A stretch of 49,422 nt of DNA from Tychonema sp. LEGE 07203 (GTDB lineage: Bacteria; Cyanobacteriota; Cyanobacteriia; Cyanobacteriales; Microcoleaceae): the NCBI RefSeq assembly GCF_015207285.1, contig NZ_JADEXD010000028.1:1-49422 (forward strand), in the 5' to 3' direction. The translations under genes and the position numbers were made by a program. Position 1 is the first letter of the stretch. Each line of letters begins with the position of its first letter. The notes under the pieces were generated by a model. It was not told the DNA's origin. It was given only the letters and a program-made list of their open reading frames with translations, and searched no databases. Below are positions 34,589 through 44,137 of the stretch, one piece after another.

Positions 34589-34909
34589 ATGACTGCAGCA
34601 CATCAAAGAATAGACGACTTGGTTAAGCAAAACAAAATCATGGTGTTCATGAAAGGCAACAAGTTAATGCCCCAGTGCGGTTTTTCTAATACTGTGGTGC
34701 AAATTCTCAATAATTTGGGAGTGCCTTACGAAACTGTTGATGTTTTGGCAGACCAGGAAATTCGTCAAGGCGTTAAAGAGTATTCCAACTGGCCGACAAT
34801 TCCCCAAGTTTATATCAACGGCGAGTTTGTTGGCGGCTCGGATATTATGATCGAGATGTATCAAAAGGGCGAATTGCAAGAAGTTGTAGAAGTCGCTTTG
34901 GCTTCTTAA
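34589..34909 (+). CDS. grxD: Monothiol glutaredoxin, Grx4/GrxD type
   Basis: 106 residues with active site C30-G-F-S, K22 and the conserved [19 protein letters not shown] segment binding glutathione. Assembles a bridging [2Fe-2S] cluster with BolA. A TTAGGAGCTACC ribosome site precedes ATG. The gap to bolA (185 bp) contains a hairpin-forming TTGACACA/TGTGTCAA pair (34421-34445) and an AAACCCGGTTTCC repeat motif. Confidence 0.95.
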   Translation: MTAAHQRIDDLVKQNKIMVFMKGNKLMPQCGFSNTVVQILNNLGVPYETVDVLADQEIRQGVKEYSNWPTIPQVYINGEFVGGSDIMIEMYQKGELQEVVEVALAS

Positions 34910-35029
34910 ACTAGAAAAGCTCAAACAGTTGACAGATGAAGCGCGAGGTTACTCGTTCCCAGGCTGCGATCGTTGGTGACAGCTTAAGTTCAAACCCATC
35001 CACAGACTGCTGGCAAGACTATTAAACTT

Positions 35030-35110
35030 AGATCCCCCTAATCCCCCTTAAGAATCGGGAACTGGAGTCCTCTCAAAGTCCCCCTTCTTAAGGGAGATTT
35101 AGGCGGATCT
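35030..35110. repeat. MITE-like hairpin repeat, about 81 bp
   Basis: Inverted ends: AGATCCCCCTAATCCCCCTT (35030-35049) and CTTAAGGGAGATTTAGGCGG followed by ATCT (35087-35110). An inner pair TTAAG/CTTAA and GTCCCCCTTCT lie between. This resembles short non-coding repeats common in filamentous cyanobacteria; no transposase nearby. Confidence 0.75.
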
Positions 35111-35206
35111 AGACTCGGCAGAGAAACGAGATTTATCAAGGGTTTTAGTCTTAAGTTGTCACCAATGCCCCTGCCGCATTCCCCATTGCCAAATCGAATT
35201 TGCTAT

Positions 35207-35461
35207 TTAGTAATAGTCTGCTTCAGTTTGTGTCTGTGTCTGGGGCATTTCAAAATTCGAGGGATCGTGAATGTAACGCGCCGCTTCTTCTTCTAATCTG
35301 TGAATCAAATACGGTTCTAAACCGTTTGAATGTCGCAGGGCTGCTAAATAGCCGTCTAAGTAAAGCCGCAGGTCATCGAAACGATAACCTCTATTCCACA
35401 TTTCGACGAGGGCGTCGGTCAGTTTTTGGTAGTGCCGGATTGTTTGAGTGTCTTGTAGCAT
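35207..35461 (-). CDS. Small conserved cyanobacterial-type protein
   Basis: 84 residues: MLQDTQTIRHYQKLTDALVE, then YRFDDLRLYLDGYLAALRHS and RLEEEAARYI, ending QTQTEADYY. I recall near-identical short proteins as a cyanobacterial family of unknown function (DUF6761, from memory). Soluble, helical. No neighbours on its strand close enough for an operon. Confidence 0.7.
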   Translation of the reverse strand: MLQDTQTIRHYQKLTDALVEMWNRGYRFDDLRLYLDGYLAALRHSNGLEPYLIHRLEEEAARYIHDPSNFEMPQTQTQTEADYY

Positions 35462-35557
35462 GGTGTGAGTTGGAAATCCTTTGTGGTGTATAATGACGGC
35501 GGGATTTAGAAAATGCCTCGATTGATTGATGCAGAGAAACTCAGCAGCAGGCTATTG

Positions 35558-35830
35558 CTAAATAAAAGTTTTTACCCTGCTCAACAGGCTACCCTCCATA
35601 AAAAATTTCACTCGCTGCAATGCAGTGGCTCGACTTTTTGTCTCGCCCCCTAAATAATTCGCCTCGGGTTTGATAGAGTCGGGATGTTGCTGAATTTGAC
35701 GATCGCACTGTGTGAGTGTTCCGGCTACCGAGCGAACGGTTGGTGGAATTTTAGTTTGAGTTGCGCGATTTGTCAACATCCCAGAACTAGAAGCTCTGTC
35801 GGGTTCGGTTTTGGCAGGCGGTTGGGGCAT
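35558..35830 (-). CDS. Possible small hypothetical protein
   Basis: 90 residues starting MPQPPAKTEPDRASSSGMLT and ending FFMEGSLLSRVKTFI. No domain recognised; no clear ribosome site seen. The frame is unbroken and lies in a 597-bp gap otherwise without features, so it is listed at low confidence. Confidence 0.3.
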   Translation of the reverse strand: MPQPPAKTEPDRASSSGMLTNRATQTKIPPTVRSVAGTLTQCDRQIQQHPDSIKPEANYLGGETKSRATALQRVKFFMEGSLLSRVKTFI

Positions 35831-36058
35831 AGGGGCGATCGGCTGTACGCTGTCTTACTTTTTATTGTAATGTCACCGCCACAATGATTTAACCTTTCTA
35901 GAGGGTGACGATCCCAACTTGACAAAATCTTTAAAATTCATACCATCGGTTTGTTCTCCGCTTTAAATGGAGCTAAGCCTTGAGTAGCGATGGTTACAAA
36001 ACCTTGACAAAAGCTCTGTTAACCTGGTAGCAATTAGTGATAAGGGAAGCTCGCCGCT

Positions 36059-36808
36059 GTGGGATCTGCAAGTATTTCAATTGTTGAAGGAAATCCGCAC
36101 CTGCGATCGCTCTTGGGCTGGCATTTACAGCAAGTCGGTCATTGGGTGCACCAGTCAGCAGATATCAGTCACGCTAGGGAAATATTTTTTAGCCGTCAGC
36201 CAACCCTGGTCATTTTAGATGCCCAATTGCCGGATGGGGACGGTTTAGAATTTTGCCGCTGGCTGGGGCAGCAACAGCAATCGCTGATTTTGATGCTGTC
36301 GGCGCGCAATTCGGAAGCGGATATTGTTGAAGGTTTGAAGTCCGGGGCCGACGATTACCTGACTAAACCGTTTGGGATGCAAGAGTTTATGGCGAGGGTG
36401 GAGGCTTTGATGCGCCGCAACCGCACGATGGTACCGCCGGCGATGCTGGAGTGCGGGCTGCTGAAAATTGATTTGGTGCAGCGCCGAGTCAGGTTGTACG
36501 AGGAGCAGATCGAGCTGACTCCTCAAGAATTCAGCCTGCTGTACGTGCTGGCTCAAGCTGGAGGAGTGCCGCTGTCGCGATCGGATTTGCTCAGCCGGGC
36601 CTGGCCTGATGCTATTGACAACCCCCGGACGATCGACACTCACGTACTCTCTTTGCGTAAAAAAATCGAAATCGACCCGCGACAGCCGAGCCTAATTCAA
36701 ACTGTGCGGAATGTCGGCTACCGGCTAAATCTGGAGTTTTTGAAGACAAATCAACTGCATTCACCAGCACCCGGAGCGATAATTTCTGAGACTATTGTCA
36801 GCCGATAA
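36059..36808 (+). CDS. OmpR-family response regulator with atypical receiver (NblR-like candidate)
   Basis: 249 residues: receiver (about 5-120) and winged-helix DNA-binding domain (about 128-228; LTPQEFSLLYVLAQ, then IDTHVLSLRKKIE and VRNVGYRL). Phospho-acceptor D54, S81 and K103 are present, but the usual acidic pair at the end of strand 1 is E10-G11 (SIVEGNP), so Mg binding may be poor. This recalls NblR, the atypical regulator of phycobilisome degradation, but orthology is only a suggestion. GTG start at 36059. No histidine kinase adjacent. Confidence 0.85.
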   Translation: MGSASISIVEGNPHLRSLLGWHLQQVGHWVHQSADISHAREIFFSRQPTLVILDAQLPDGDGLEFCRWLGQQQQSLILMLSARNSEADIVEGLKSGADDYLTKPFGMQEFMARVEALMRRNRTMVPPAMLECGLLKIDLVQRRVRLYEEQIELTPQEFSLLYVLAQAGGVPLSRSDLLSRAWPDAIDNPRTIDTHVLSLRKKIEIDPRQPSLIQTVRNVGYRLNLEFLKTNQLHSPAPGAIISETIVSR

Positions 36809-36816
36809 ATCTGATT

Positions 36817-37167
36817 TTAGGTTGCGAATTGATTGGCGATCGCATCAGTTTTTGCAGCCATAATAAAATCATTGCGGTGCAGTCCAGAAATCGCGTGAGT
36901 CCACCACGTTACCGTAACTTTCCCCCACTCAGTTAACAGCGCCGGATGATGTCCTTCAGTTTCTGCTGCTTCGCCGACGCTGTTTGTAAAGGCGATCGCA
37001 CTTTTGAAATCCGGGAATTTGTAAGTGCGTTCTAACTGGGGAATGCCATTTTTTTCGACAAAATTCCAGTCGGGAATTTGATGTTTTAGTTGGACAATTT
37101 CGTAAGCCGTGACGCGGGGAGAGTTTGGGCGACAGGCGGCACAGCGTTCTTTTGCTAAAGATTCCAT
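36817..37167 (-). CDS. Pterin-4a-carbinolamine dehydratase family protein
   Basis: 116 residues. The family block [20 protein letters not shown] and H in [13 protein letters not shown] gives the conserved His-His-Pro active-site set. Recycles pterin cofactor in organisms with aromatic hydroxylases; in cyanobacteria the natural pterin role is uncertain. Its 3' end lies 8 bases from the convergent response-regulator stop. Confidence 0.92.
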   Translation of the reverse strand: MESLAKERCAACRPNSPRVTAYEIVQLKHQIPDWNFVEKNGIPQLERTYKFPDFKSAIAFTNSVGEAAETEGHHPALLTEWGKVTVTWWTHAISGLHRNDFIMAAKTDAIANQFAT

Positions 37168-37332
37168 AAATTGCTTTTGAGCGAGAAGTTGCTAAAAGAT
37201 AGTCTCAGTGTATTAAGTTGGATTGCCAGACAATACTATTATAATCTGGGCGGAATTAGACCGCTATCTTATTTGTACTGTAGATATTGATGAAATTACA
37301 CCCAGATTATATTAAAACAATTATCCGATCGC

Positions 37333-38694
37333 TCAACCGATCGCCTTTTTAATCAAATCCAACTTACCCTTATAGGGAGCATACCGCCATTTCAAATCCA
37401 GCCAAAAAGACTTTTGCAGCACGCTTTTGTAATGCGAAAAAGTATCAAAACTTGCTTTCCCGTGATAACTCCCAATCCCGCTGTCGCCAACTCCCCCAAA
37501 CGGCAAAGTTGTCACTCCCACTTGCATTACCGTGTCGTTAATACAAAGTCCACCTGATGAAGTTTCGCGCAAAACTCGCTGTTGTTTCTCTTTATCCTTC
37601 GAGAACAAATACAAAGCTAACGGTTTGGGGCGGGCGTTGATTTGGGCGATCGCCTCCCCGAAATCGTCATACTCCAAAACCGGCAAAATTGGCCCGAAAA
37701 TCTCATCCTGCATCACCGGGGAATCCCAAGAAACCTTATCTAAAACAGTCGGTGCAATATATCTATCTTCCGGCTTAACTTCCCCGCCGATCGCAATTTC
37801 TCCATTTTTCATAAACGCACTCAAACGTTCCAATTGCCGCTGATTGATAATTCGCGAATAATCTGGACTTGTTTGCGGATCGTCGCCGTAAAATTCCAGA
37901 ATAGATGTTTTAATTGCCTGCATCAAATCAGGCTTGACTTTTTTATCGACTAACAGGTAATCTGGAGCGATACAAGTTTGTCCGGCATTGATAAATTTAC
38001 CCCAAGCAATGCGTTTTGCGGTGTATTCAATCTGAATATCTGAGTCTACAATGCAAGGACTTTTGCCGCCCAATTCTAATGTTACAGGTGTGAGATGTTT
38101 GGCTGCAGCTTCCATGACTATTCTGCCGATTTTTGTGCCGCCTGTAAAGAAGATGTGGTCGAATTTTTCTGCTAGCAATTGTTTGCTGATTTCCACGCCT
38201 CCCTCGACGGCTGCTACGTAGGCGGGATCGAAGGTTTTGGAAATCATGTCGGCGACAACTTCGGAAGTGTGGGAGGCGATTTCTGAAGGTTTGAGGATGG
38301 CGCAGTTGCCGGCGGCGATCGCCCCGACCAAAGGTGATATCATGAGCTGAAATGGGTAATTCCAAGGCCCGACGATCAAAACTACGCCCAAAGGTTCAGG
38401 GTAAATGCGGGCTGATGCGGGGAATTGGTCGATCGAAGTTGGCACTTTTTTCGGTTTTACCCAAGATTTCAGGTTTTTGATGGCATAATTAACTTCTGCG
38501 ATCGATGCGATTTCAAAATAAGCCTCAAACTCCGGTCGATTCAAGTCTGCCTTGACAGCAGCGACTATTCGTGATTGATTGAGTTCGATCGCACTTTTGA
38601 GTTTCTTCAGTTGTTCGATCCTAAAATCCACATCCTTAGTTTTCCCAGTCGCAAAAAATTGCCGCTGCTGCTGGATAATATCGCTGACTACCAT
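37333..38694 (-). CDS. NAD(P)-dependent aldehyde dehydrogenase (class 3-like)
   Basis: From ATG 38694 (MVVSDIIQQQRQFFATGKTK) 453 residues. Catalytic C241 in NAGQTCIAPD, E207 in TLELGGKSP, and the cofactor segment GNCAILKPSE near 129-138; the second-half motif EIFGPILPVLEY is present. The short length and C-terminus (LIKKAIG) fit class 3/fatty-aldehyde-type enzymes found in cyanobacteria. Oxidises aldehydes to acids, substrate undetermined. An upstream in-frame ATG at 38775 lacks family support. Confidence 0.92.
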   Translation of the reverse strand: MVVSDIIQQQRQFFATGKTKDVDFRIEQLKKLKSAIELNQSRIVAAVKADLNRPEFEAYFEIASIAEVNYAIKNLKSWVKPKKVPTSIDQFPASARIYPEPLGVVLIVGPWNYPFQLMISPLVGAIAAGNCAILKPSEIASHTSEVVADMISKTFDPAYVAAVEGGVEISKQLLAEKFDHIFFTGGTKIGRIVMEAAAKHLTPVTLELGGKSPCIVDSDIQIEYTAKRIAWGKFINAGQTCIAPDYLLVDKKVKPDLMQAIKTSILEFYGDDPQTSPDYSRIINQRQLERLSAFMKNGEIAIGGEVKPEDRYIAPTVLDKVSWDSPVMQDEIFGPILPVLEYDDFGEAIAQINARPKPLALYLFSKDKEKQQRVLRETSSGGLCINDTVMQVGVTTLPFGGVGDSGIGSYHGKASFDTFSHYKSVLQKSFWLDLKWRYAPYKGKLDLIKKAIG

Positions 38695-39080
38695 CTTTTG
38701 TCCTCCATGTCTATAAATAAATGTTACAACAGGAACACGAAAGTTGGGTAAAACAGGATATTGCATTATTCTCAATTACTTGTTTGCAGCTCTTAAAAAC
38801 CGGGTTTCTGAACGAGAGATATAGGTTGTAATGCTAAATTTGCGGTCAGAAACCCGGTTTTTGCCACAGTGCAAGATATCAGGTAAAACAGGATCTTGCA
38901 CCATTCTCAATTACTTGTTTGCGAACAGGCTCTCCGGCCTGTTCCACAAAAAAAATCATCTCTTGTGGAACAGACATCTTGCGTTGCTAAAAAGTAAAAA
39001 TTAGGGTAAAATAGAGATATTGTACTATTCTTAAAAACGGGCAATATGCCAATCAGCAATTACCAATTATCCCTTAACTC
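38695..39080. other. Intergenic repeat region
   Basis: AACCGGGTTTCTGAACG and CAGAAACCCGGTTTTTGCC (38802-38862) form an inverted pair; then GCTCTCCGGCCTGTTCCACA with TTGTGGAACAGACATCTTG (38930-38980), kin to the GGAACAGGCATCTTGCC family at 48870-49040. No gene seen. Confidence 0.6.
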
Positions 39081-40004
39081 ATGAAAATATCTAGAAACGA
39101 TTTTTTTTTCTGTTCCTGCTGGCTGCTTTGTTTGTTTGCAGTAGCAGGATGTACCTCTAATTCCCAAAAACAAGTTGTCATCTGCTCGAAAGACTTTACC
39201 GAACAAGTCATTCTAGCAGAAATTTTAGCACAGCACATCGAAGCCAAAACAGACATCAAAGTAGAACGCGAACTCAACCTCGGAGGCTCGCTTTGCCATC
39301 AATCCCTAGCAACAGGTAAAATCGACTTGTACGTCGAATATACGGGTACAGGTTTTACCAGCATTCTCAAACAAAAACCGATTTCTGACCCCAAAAAAGT
39401 CCTCGATTACCTCAAACAAGAATATCCTAAACAGTTTCAAGCAGAATGGACTGAACCGCTGGGATTTAATAACGGTTTTGCGATTATTATGCGCGGAGAC
39501 GAGGCTAAAAAACTCAATTTACAAACTCTCTCGCAATTAGGAAAAGCTGCACCCAAACTGCGGGCGGGTTTTGGCCCGGAATTTAAAGACAGAGAAGATG
39601 GATTTCCCGGATTGGCAAAAACTTACGGGATTAAGTTTGCCGAAGAACCGAAGGAATTGTTATTAGGATTGCTTTATCAAGCGCTGCAACAAAAAGAAGT
39701 AGATGTGATTGCTGGTAATACGACGGACGGTTTGATTCAAAGTTTGGGTTTGGTAGTTCTCAAAGATGACAAGAACTATTTCCCGCCCTACGAAGCTGTT
39801 CCGGTTGTGCGATCGCAAATTTTGGAAAAATACCCGGAATTGCGTCCAGTGCTCGCAGAATTGGGCGGCAAAATCTCGGAGGAAGATATGCGGAAACTCA
39901 ACTATCAAGTTGATGGAAAACAGGAGGAAGCTGGACAAGTGGCGCGGGAGTTTTTGCAGCAAAAGTTGGGCGACTCAAAGCCAGTTGCTCCCGCCAAATT
40001 ATGA
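39081..40004 (+). CDS. Glycine betaine/osmoprotectant ABC transporter substrate-binding lipoprotein
   Basis: 307 residues. Lipobox VAGC with C24. OpuAC/OsmF-type fold: VVICSKDFTEQVILAEILAQ, LNLGGSLCHQSLATGKIDLY, VEYTGTGFT, and DVIAGNTTDGLIQ. It binds quaternary ammonium or similar compounds outside the membrane. No permease or ATPase gene is next to it, so its transporter must be elsewhere, or it is an orphan receptor. Its stop overlaps a 59-codon gene (ATGA). Confidence 0.88.
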   Translation: MKISRNDFFFCSCWLLCLFAVAGCTSNSQKQVVICSKDFTEQVILAEILAQHIEAKTDIKVERELNLGGSLCHQSLATGKIDLYVEYTGTGFTSILKQKPISDPKKVLDYLKQEYPKQFQAEWTEPLGFNNGFAIIMRGDEAKKLNLQTLSQLGKAAPKLRAGFGPEFKDREDGFPGLAKTYGIKFAEEPKELLLGLLYQALQQKEVDVIAGNTTDGLIQSLGLVVLKDDKNYFPPYEAVPVVRSQILEKYPELRPVLAELGGKISEEDMRKLNYQVDGKQEEAGQVAREFLQQKLGDSKPVAPAKL

Positions 40005-40180
40005 TTAAAATAGCCCTTGAAGAATTTATCCGCCGCGAAAATCAACAACTGTTAGAAAAAATTAATGCTGCTTGCGAAGCACTTCTCTCTCAAGAAGAAC
40101 AAGTTTTGCTTCGCAAGATGAGTCGCTCTCATCGGAGGATGGTGGAAGGCGAATGGCAATCAATATTTTCCAAGCTGTAA
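40001..40180 (+). CDS. Small 59-residue protein translationally coupled to the lipoprotein gene
   Basis: ATG 40001 overlaps the preceding stop by ATGA; TAA at 40178-40180. Sequence begins MIKIALEEFIRRENQQLLEK and ends GEWQSIFSKL: hydrophilic, helical, several Arg/Glu. The start recalls VapB-type antitoxins (ALEEFIRR), but no toxin of that type follows. Its last 21 bases overlap the 3' end of the convergent gene at 40160-40384. Unknown function. Confidence 0.55.
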   Translation: MIKIALEEFIRRENQQLLEKINAACEALLSQEEQVLLRKMSRSHRRMVEGEWQSIFSKL

Positions 40181-40384
40181 AACAGAAGTTTTTATTGCTT
40201 CTATCTGCGACTCGGCAACTTCAACTGTAATTGCTTCGACATTGAAACCTTCTAAGCTATAACCGTCTTCTTGACCTTCCGGCATCGGGTAATGGTCAAC
40301 AATAGTTGCTATAGCACCTTTTTTTAGATTGTAATTGGGGATGTCTTCGCGCAATGCTACTTGTGAAAAAAGTGCAAATTTCAT
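40160..40384 (-). CDS. DUF4926-type small protein
   Basis: 74 residues: MKFALFSQVALREDIPNYNL, KKGAIATIVDHYPMPEGQED, then YSLEGFNVEAITVEVAESQI. This is the DUF4926 pattern, a small beta-barrel-like family common in cyanobacteria, often next to TA-like or mobile small genes. Start ATG 40384. Convergent 21-bp overlap with the 59-residue gene may make the two mRNAs antisense to one another at their ends. Confidence 0.75.
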   Translation of the reverse strand: MKFALFSQVALREDIPNYNLKKGAIATIVDHYPMPEGQEDGYSLEGFNVEAITVEVAESQIEAIKTSVLQLGKY

Positions 40385-40837
40385 GGCGGATTACCTCTTG
40401 TTAATCAGGAACTAATGTAATACCAATTTTAAAAAAGAATGCAACAGTGTTCTTGTCCCCCCCCTTTACAAGGGGGGCTAGGGGGGGTCGAAGAGTGTTG
40501 CACGATTTTAGAAAAATGGTATAACAAATCTCGTTTCGGATAAAGTGACTATCCAAACGGTTTTGACTTGTAAAATTCTACCGTTTGGCTCTGTTAAACT
40601 GCCTCAAATCATGTACTTTTGACCGTATTTTGTGTTTTCCATTGGCTCCGCTTCCCATGAAAGTATCTGGACTCTCAAATCTCGATCGAGCTGCTGCCAG
40701 TTTTATATACCGTAACCACCCCGAGCGAGAAACTGAGATTTGTCATCTTTAGGAAGCCGGATCAATAAATAGTTCGTCAGCTTTTCTGAAGGAATCACGG
40801 AGTTAAGGCTAAGTTGTGCCATTCGGTGAATTTTCTT
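40385..40837. other. Intergenic region before rel 3' end
   Basis: Contains the third G-rich palindrome (C run, TTTACAA, G run, CTA, G run; 40458-40488). The rest, including AT-rich sequence to 40837, shows no gene. A terminator for rel (minus strand) was not evident. Confidence 0.6.
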
Positions 40838-43111
40838 TTAACTTACTTCACTCAGCCTCCGCAAATTCAAAATATCGCTCATCTTTTTAATTTGCATACA
40901 AGTCCGCTCGAACTGTTCCTTATCCTCAATATCCATGCACAAGTCAATTAATGCGGGCAATCCGGGATAGGTTTTTACTTGAGCGCTGCGGACGTTGACT
41001 TTGTTGTCCTTTAAATGCGACAGTACATCGTTGAGAACTCCGACTCGATCGAGTGCCTCAACTTGAATGTTGACAGCATAAGTATTCGGGCGGCTAGCAG
41101 TGCGATCGCTCGAATTCCAACTCACAGGAACCAACCGATCTCCAGGCACGTTCTCAACATTTGAACACCCTTGCCGGTGAATCGAAATTCCGCGAGTGCG
41201 AGTCACAACTCCAATAATTGATTCCCCTGGAATCGGACAGCAACAGCCGGATAAATGGTAGAGCAATCCCTCTACACCTGCGATCGGCGATTTGCTCGGA
41301 GACGAACTCGGTACGGGCTTCGGTGCCGTCGATGCAGGTATTTGCACTGGCAATTCCTGTCCTCCTCCGGGTGCAGATTCTATTTTTTGCTGCACTTTGA
41401 CTAAATCTCGCAGTCGGTTTACTACGAGATTTAGGGTAACTTCTCCGTAGCCCAAACCGGCGATTAAATCTTCGACGCTGTGGTAGTTGCAGCGCTGAGC
41501 TACCGACTGCATGGGTTCGGATTTCAGCAAGGATTCTAAGCCGTTTTTACCTAATTCTTTTTCCAGCAATTCCCGCCCGCGAGCGAGGTTTTCATCTCGG
41601 TGCGATCGCTTCAACCACTGGCGAATTCGGTTTTTTGCTCCGTTTGTTTTGACAAAATTCAACCAGTCGGAACTCGGATGACCGTTTTTTTGGGTCAAGA
41701 TTTCTACAATGTCGCCGTTCTTTAAAACCTTGTCTAGTGTTACCATCCGCCCGTTGACTCTCGCACCGGTGCAGTGATTGCCTATTTCTGTGTGGATGCG
41801 GTAAGCAAAATCTACGGGTGTTGAGCCGGTGTTGAGTGAAATCACGTCTCCGTTGGGAGTAAAAACGTAAATATCTTCGTCGAATAAGTTGTCTTTAATA
41901 CTTTGTAAATATTCGCGATCGTCCTTGAGATCGCTTTGCCATTCTAGGAGTTGCCGCAGCCAAGTAAATTTTTCGTCGTCGCCGGTGACTGCGGTGTTAG
42001 AACCGCCGGTTTCTTTGTATTTCCAGTGGGCGGCAATGCCGTATTCTGCAATGTGGTGCATTGCTACGGTGCGAATTTGTACTTCGATGGGGCGGCCGCT
42101 GGTGCCGATGACTCCGGTGTGCAAAGATTGGTAGCGGTTGGCTTTTGGTAAACCAATATAATCTTTAAAGCGGCCCGGAATCGGGCGGAATGAATCGTGG
42201 ACGATCGCCAATGCCCGATAACAGTCATCATTAGTTTCTACAATTATCCGCACCGCCGCAATATCGTACACTTGGTTAAAGCCTTTTTGGCGGCGCTGCA
42301 TCTTCCCGTAAATTCCGTACAAATGTTTGGGACGGCCGCTGACTTCATAGCATTTAATGCCTAAATTGTCAAGCCTTTCTCGCAAACTATCTGTGACTTC
42401 TGCGAGTTGAGTTTCTCGATCGCCCCGCTTCACCGCCACCAATTCCTGAATCTCGCGGTAAGCGTCCGGTTCCAGATATTTAAACGCTAAATCTTCCAAT
42501 TCCCACTTAAAGCGCCCGATACCCAAGCGATTCGCCAGGGGAGCAAAAATCTCTCTGGTTTCTAGGGCTATACTGCGCTGCTTTTCTGGAGACAAATGCT
42601 CCAAAGTCCTCATGTTGTGCAGTCTGTCTGCTAGTTTGACTACAATCACGCGAATATCTTTAGCCATTGCCAGAAACATTCGGCGGAAATTTTCGGCAAG
42701 ACGCTCTGTTTTGCTGGAAAAATTAAATTTAGAAAGTTTGGTGACACCTTCAACCAACTGTCGCACTTCCGCGCCGAATCGCTGTTCTATTTCTTCGAGA
42801 GTAATGTCTGTATCTTCTACAATATCGTGGAGGAAGCCTGCGGCAATCATGACGTTGTTGCCGCCCATATATCGGAGTATTCCAGCGACAGCTACCGGAT
42901 GGCAAATGTAAGGTTCTCCAGATTTGCGGTACTGTCCTTGGTGCAAGTCGCGGGCAAATTCAAAGGCCCGACAAATTAAGCTGTTGTCAGTCGAGCAATT
43001 CGGGTTGAGGCCCGCATCAGGCTGCGATGGAGCATTCAGACATTCTTGCAGCCAATCGGGAACTACAGCAGGATCGATCGAAGGAGAGGGAGTCAGAGTG
43101 TTCGCGTTCAT
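40838..43111 (-). CDS. Bifunctional (p)ppGpp synthetase/hydrolase, RelA/SpoT family
   Basis: 757 residues controlling the stringent response. HD hydrolase domain with H71, H95-D96 (ICHPVAVAG, AAGFLHDIVEDT) intact. The synthetase domain has GRFKDYIGLPKANRYQSLHT near 310-330; then TGS (IYVFTPNGDVISLNTG from about 428), a zinc-finger/RIS-like CCCPIPGESIIG block and C-terminal ACT (about 680-755). Both catalytic halves look active, as expected for the single long Rel of cyanobacteria. Confidence 0.95.
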   Translation of the reverse strand: MNANTLTPSPSIDPAVVPDWLQECLNAPSQPDAGLNPNCSTDNSLICRAFEFARDLHQGQYRKSGEPYICHPVAVAGILRYMGGNNVMIAAGFLHDIVEDTDITLEEIEQRFGAEVRQLVEGVTKLSKFNFSSKTERLAENFRRMFLAMAKDIRVIVVKLADRLHNMRTLEHLSPEKQRSIALETREIFAPLANRLGIGRFKWELEDLAFKYLEPDAYREIQELVAVKRGDRETQLAEVTDSLRERLDNLGIKCYEVSGRPKHLYGIYGKMQRRQKGFNQVYDIAAVRIIVETNDDCYRALAIVHDSFRPIPGRFKDYIGLPKANRYQSLHTGVIGTSGRPIEVQIRTVAMHHIAEYGIAAHWKYKETGGSNTAVTGDDEKFTWLRQLLEWQSDLKDDREYLQSIKDNLFDEDIYVFTPNGDVISLNTGSTPVDFAYRIHTEIGNHCTGARVNGRMVTLDKVLKNGDIVEILTQKNGHPSSDWLNFVKTNGAKNRIRQWLKRSHRDENLARGRELLEKELGKNGLESLLKSEPMQSVAQRCNYHSVEDLIAGLGYGEVTLNLVVNRLRDLVKVQQKIESAPGGGQELPVQIPASTAPKPVPSSSPSKSPIAGVEGLLYHLSGCCCPIPGESIIGVVTRTRGISIHRQGCSNVENVPGDRLVPVSWNSSDRTASRPNTYAVNIQVEALDRVGVLNDVLSHLKDNKVNVRSAQVKTYPGLPALIDLCMDIEDKEQFERTCMQIKKMSDILNLRRLSEVS

Positions 43112-43687
43112 GGGTACACCTTTAAAAATTAGAAATACAAGTGGTTGAAAGCCTGTTTTCGGTTGTCTTGGCGAAATTATGTGTTTAGCTATACTAAACT
43201 AATTGAATGCCACAATTGGCAATTTCCAACAATAGTCGATTTTTGTGTTAACTATACCTATTTAATTTTGAGTCGCCGCCCCTGGCAGGTAGGAAAATAT
43301 ATTGACTCCACTGTTGCTGCTGCGGTCGGTCGATCGGGTAAAATAGAAATATTTTGACCGCAGCAGTTGAGGTAAGTCGATTTAAAATTTTAGATTTTAG
43401 ATTTGAGATTGACTCCACAGATGCAGTCTGGGAGATTGAACAAAAGTCTAAAATTTGGGAATCGAGCCTGACAGGGTATCGGTTTTTGGAGGTCGCGGGC
43501 GATCGGCGATCGGTGGCAACGCTAAACTAAAAGCAACAGCCTGCCCTTCCGAGTCACGTCGGCGAGTGATGAAATTTTCTCAATAAACAGGCAATTGCTG
43601 CCCAAATTCACGGCTTCCCTGAAATAGGAGCAAAGGTTAAACAAGAATCTTACCTTAGATTATAAAGACAAATTTGTTGACAAAATC
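43112..43687. other. Intergenic region with 11-bp inverted repeat
   Basis: CTGCTGCGGTC (43317-43327) and its perfect complement (43356-43366) flank a 28-base loop containing AAAATAGAAATATTTT. An AGATTTTAG-type tract lies at 43383-43410. No gene; the inverted repeat could be an RNA structure or a repeat. The promoter of the PatD-like gene should lie after 43600. Confidence 0.5.
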
Positions 43688-44053
43688 ATGATATTGTCCG
43701 AAGACCGCCGCCAATGCTACCAAGAATTACAGCAAGCACTCGAACAGCTACAAAGAACTGCAGCACAGGACAATCCCGATCGGGCAGCGCTGGCTGCAGA
43801 ATACACAAAAGTGCAACAATTTTTCGGAAACCACATTATGAAAGCCCACAGCGGTGAGTTAGACGCGCCACAAACACCCCCCGAGCAGTCATATCTGACG
43901 GAAATACACAAACAACTGCGGTTATTGGGGACAGATGTCACGTTTTTGCAAGCAGCCAAGCAGCCAGCGACAGCACAGGCGAGGCAAACTGCGGCTGCGG
44001 AGCGACTCAACACGCTAATTGGCTACTGCGGCGCGCTGCTGCAAAAAAATTAA
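43688..44053 (+). CDS. PatD-like (heterocyst frequency control) family protein
   Basis: 121 residues, helical: YQELQQALEQLQRTAAQ, then LTEIHKQLRLLGTDVTFLQA and AERLNTLIGYCGALL. The IHKQLRLLG-D--FLQAA pattern recalls PatD, which affects heterocyst frequency in Anabaena and also occurs in non-heterocystous species. No patterning genes (hetR, patS) are in the window, so the role here is unknown. Family from memory. Confidence 0.62.
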   Translation: MILSEDRRQCYQELQQALEQLQRTAAQDNPDRAALAAEYTKVQQFFGNHIMKAHSGELDAPQTPPEQSYLTEIHKQLRLLGTDVTFLQAAKQPATAQARQTAAAERLNTLIGYCGALLQKN

Positions 44054-44137
44054 ATTCTGGTTCTGAGCGGGCCCGCCCAGATGCAGAATTAATAACTGAA
44101 TTAATAGGGAATCGAGAAGGCAAGGAGAAATAAAGCG

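Noticed and set aside
35030..35110. Insertion sequence
   Set aside because: Only a short hairpin element; no transposase gene anywhere in the window.
43688..44053. Evidence that the organism forms heterocysts
   Set aside because: PatD-like proteins are not limited to heterocyst formers and no hetR, patS or nif genes are seen.
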